Positions 32,723 to 33,954 of a DNA stretch of 33,954 bases are shown here, piece after piece. The position numbers were made by a program, and so were the translations under genes. The notes beneath the pieces were generated by a model. It was not told where the DNA came from. It ran no database searches and saw only the letters and a program-made list of their open reading frames with translations. Positions within the stretch are counted from its first letter, which is position 1. Each line of letters opens with the position of its first letter. Source of the DNA: Defluviitaleaceae bacterium (lineage in GTDB: Bacteria; Bacillota_I; Bacilli_A; MOL361; Turicibacteraceae); the NCBI GenBank assembly GCA_009778135.1, contig WRKJ01000087.1:1-33954 (forward strand). Reading direction: 5' to 3'.

Positions 32723-33823
32723 ATGTTCAATCATGAAACAAAAACAATCAACGCATTCTCTGTAGAAACTAACAATGAGAACAAAATAAATGTTGTCAGT
32801 TTATTCTCGGGCTGTGGGGGAATAGATTTAGGCTTTATTGGTGGTTTTGAATACTTAAATGAAACCTATGGCGAAAACCCATTCAATATTGTATTTGCAA
32901 ATGATATTTTTAAACAAGCAACCGAAGTATACGAAGATAACTTTAACCACCCTGTATGCCGTACAAGCATTGATGAACTTGATGTTTCGGAGTTACCAGA
33001 TATAGATGTTGATATTGTCCTAGGTGGATTTCCCTGTCAAGCATTTAGCTATGCTGGAAACCGTGGTGGATTAAGCGATAAGCGTGGTCAACTATATCTT
33101 GAAATGATTCGAGTGATTAATCATTATAAACCAAAAATGTTTGTTGCTGAAAATGTTGACGGTATCCGAAATTCACGAAAAAACATAAATGGGGATAATG
33201 TTGACGCTTCAGCATTAGATACAATTCTTGTTGATTTTGAAAAAGCGGGTTACGATGTGAAATATCACGTGTTATCTGCACCAGATTATGGCGTGCCACA
33301 AATACGACGTCGTGTTATCATTATGGGTATTCGTAAAGATTTAGGAAGTGTTGATGATATCTTTTATCCAGAAAAAAACTTTGATGAAACAGGTGAGATA
33401 ACTGGGAAGAAATGGCGTTCATCGGCAGATGGCATTGATGACATTTGGGATAAAGTTAATGACCCACTTATTCCAAATCATACATCGAGAGACATTTCAA
33501 AAGCAAAATTTTATCCTGGTAAGAAAATGCAAGGTAATAATAAAATCCTTGCTGATAGACCAGCACCAACCATACGGGCGGAGCATCACGGAAATATTGA
33601 AGCACATTATAAATCATTACTTGACGATGTAGACGATATGGCAGGTTGGCGTAGACTTTCGGTTCGCGAATGTGCAAGGTTGCAATCATTTCCAGATTCA
33701 TATATTTTCACAGCTTCTGCAAGTTCAGCTTACAAAATGATTGGGAATGCTGTTCCACCCGTTATGGCATGGCATGTTGCAAGAGCAGTATATCATACGC
33801 TTTCAACACTTGAGAAAGAATAA
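32723..33823 (+). CDS. dcm: DNA (cytosine-5-)-methyltransferase
   Basis: 366 residues with the full motif set of C5 methyltransferases: motif I VVSLFSGCGGIDLGF (24-38), IV GGFPCQAFS (101-109, catalytic Cys105), VI ENV (143-145), VIII QIRRR, and X GNAVPP near the end. The target-recognition part between motifs VIII and IX includes RPAPTIRAEHHGNIEAHY. The site methylated cannot be deduced here. AAAGGG lies about 10 bases upstream of the ATG. It diverges from a small endonuclease-like gene, 34 bases between starts, so this is a type II restriction-modification pair or an orphan methyltransferase left after loss of nuclease function. The exact symbol is generic. Confidence 0.93.
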   Translation: MFNHETKTINAFSVETNNENKINVVSLFSGCGGIDLGFIGGFEYLNETYGENPFNIVFANDIFKQATEVYEDNFNHPVCRTSIDELDVSELPDIDVDIVLGGFPCQAFSYAGNRGGLSDKRGQLYLEMIRVINHYKPKMFVAENVDGIRNSRKNINGDNVDASALDTILVDFEKAGYDVKYHVLSAPDYGVPQIRRRVIIMGIRKDLGSVDDIFYPEKNFDETGEITGKKWRSSADGIDDIWDKVNDPLIPNHTSRDISKAKFYPGKKMQGNNKILADRPAPTIRAEHHGNIEAHYKSLLDDVDDMAGWRRLSVRECARLQSFPDSYIFTASASSAYKMIGNAVPPVMAWHVARAVYHTLSTLEKE

Positions 33824-33883
33824 TCGAAAATTGTCCAAGTATGGACTTTGATTTAATGGCAACTTCTGAAAGGAGTAGCCCAG

Positions 33884-33954
33884 ATGTCCTTCACACTTGT
33901 GGAGCTGATGGCAATCGGAATGTTTATTCTCGCATTGCTGACATACATCGATAA
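33884..33954 (+). CDS. Start of a small holin-like toxin (partial)
   Basis: The ATG at 33884 follows AAAGGAG at 8 bases. The visible 23 residues are one hydrophobic helix (MSFTLVELMAIGMFILALL) followed by Thr-Tyr-Ile-Asp, the pattern of the short holin-like toxins of Bacillota (TxpA/Hol-Tox type, about 30 residues). The frame is open at the window end. Such toxins are usually paired with an antisense RNA, which would lie to the right, outside the window. Family call is by pattern only. Confidence 0.5.
   Translation, partial: MSFTLVELMAIGMFILALLTYID

Overview
The window looks like the chromosome of a Bacillota (Firmicutes)-type bacterium. Shine-Dalgarno sites are strong (AGGAGG-like), promoters have TATAAT boxes often preceded by TGn, and stem-plus-U-run terminators are common. 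There is a glmS ribozyme, a GSI-alpha type glutamine synthetase, EcfA1/EcfA2 ATPases and a short attenuator in front of pyrG. I cannot name the genus. No rRNA, tRNA, insertion sequence or CRISPR array was found.

Layout. 1-855: a mostly non-coding left edge with a possible minus-strand leader and gene start, then the glmS promoter and self-cleaving ribozyme. 856-4389: glmS and pyrG. 4596-11198: an accessory island with an AAA-ATPase/nuclease-like protein, a run of GNAT acetyltransferases (four intact genes and one broken one) sharing an upstream leader, and a divergent VapD-type cassette of three small genes. 11290-22124: amino-acid and nitrogen genes, all on the minus strand: glnA, alsT, gltB, asnB, dapF and dapH. 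22301-23509: a lone DUF4143-type ATPase. 23618-28752: purA-purB-purC, with purF divergent. 28873-32052: an exported superoxide dismutase facing the operon ecfA1-ecfA2-yaaA. 32344-33954: a second accessory patch with a complete cytosine-5 DNA methyltransferase, a divergent small (probably truncated) PD-(D/E)XK endonuclease, and the start of a holin-like small toxin running off the right edge.

The core genes form a glutamine/aspartate nitrogen hub. GlnA makes glutamine and AlsT probably imports glutamine or alanine. Five glutamine amidotransferases spend glutamine: GlmS, PyrG, AsnB, GltB and PurF. AsnB, PurC/PurB, PurA and the diaminopimelate pathway draw on aspartate.

The observations I rate highest are the VapD cassette, the GNAT array with a possible RNA switch over its first ribosome site, and a strong promoter inside the terminator of the endonuclease gene that would make the methyltransferase mRNA antisense to it. 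The pyrG attenuator, the signal-peptide superoxide dismutase and a glutamate synthase large subunit without a neighbouring small subunit also deserve a look. All functional calls come from reading motifs; no database search was possible.
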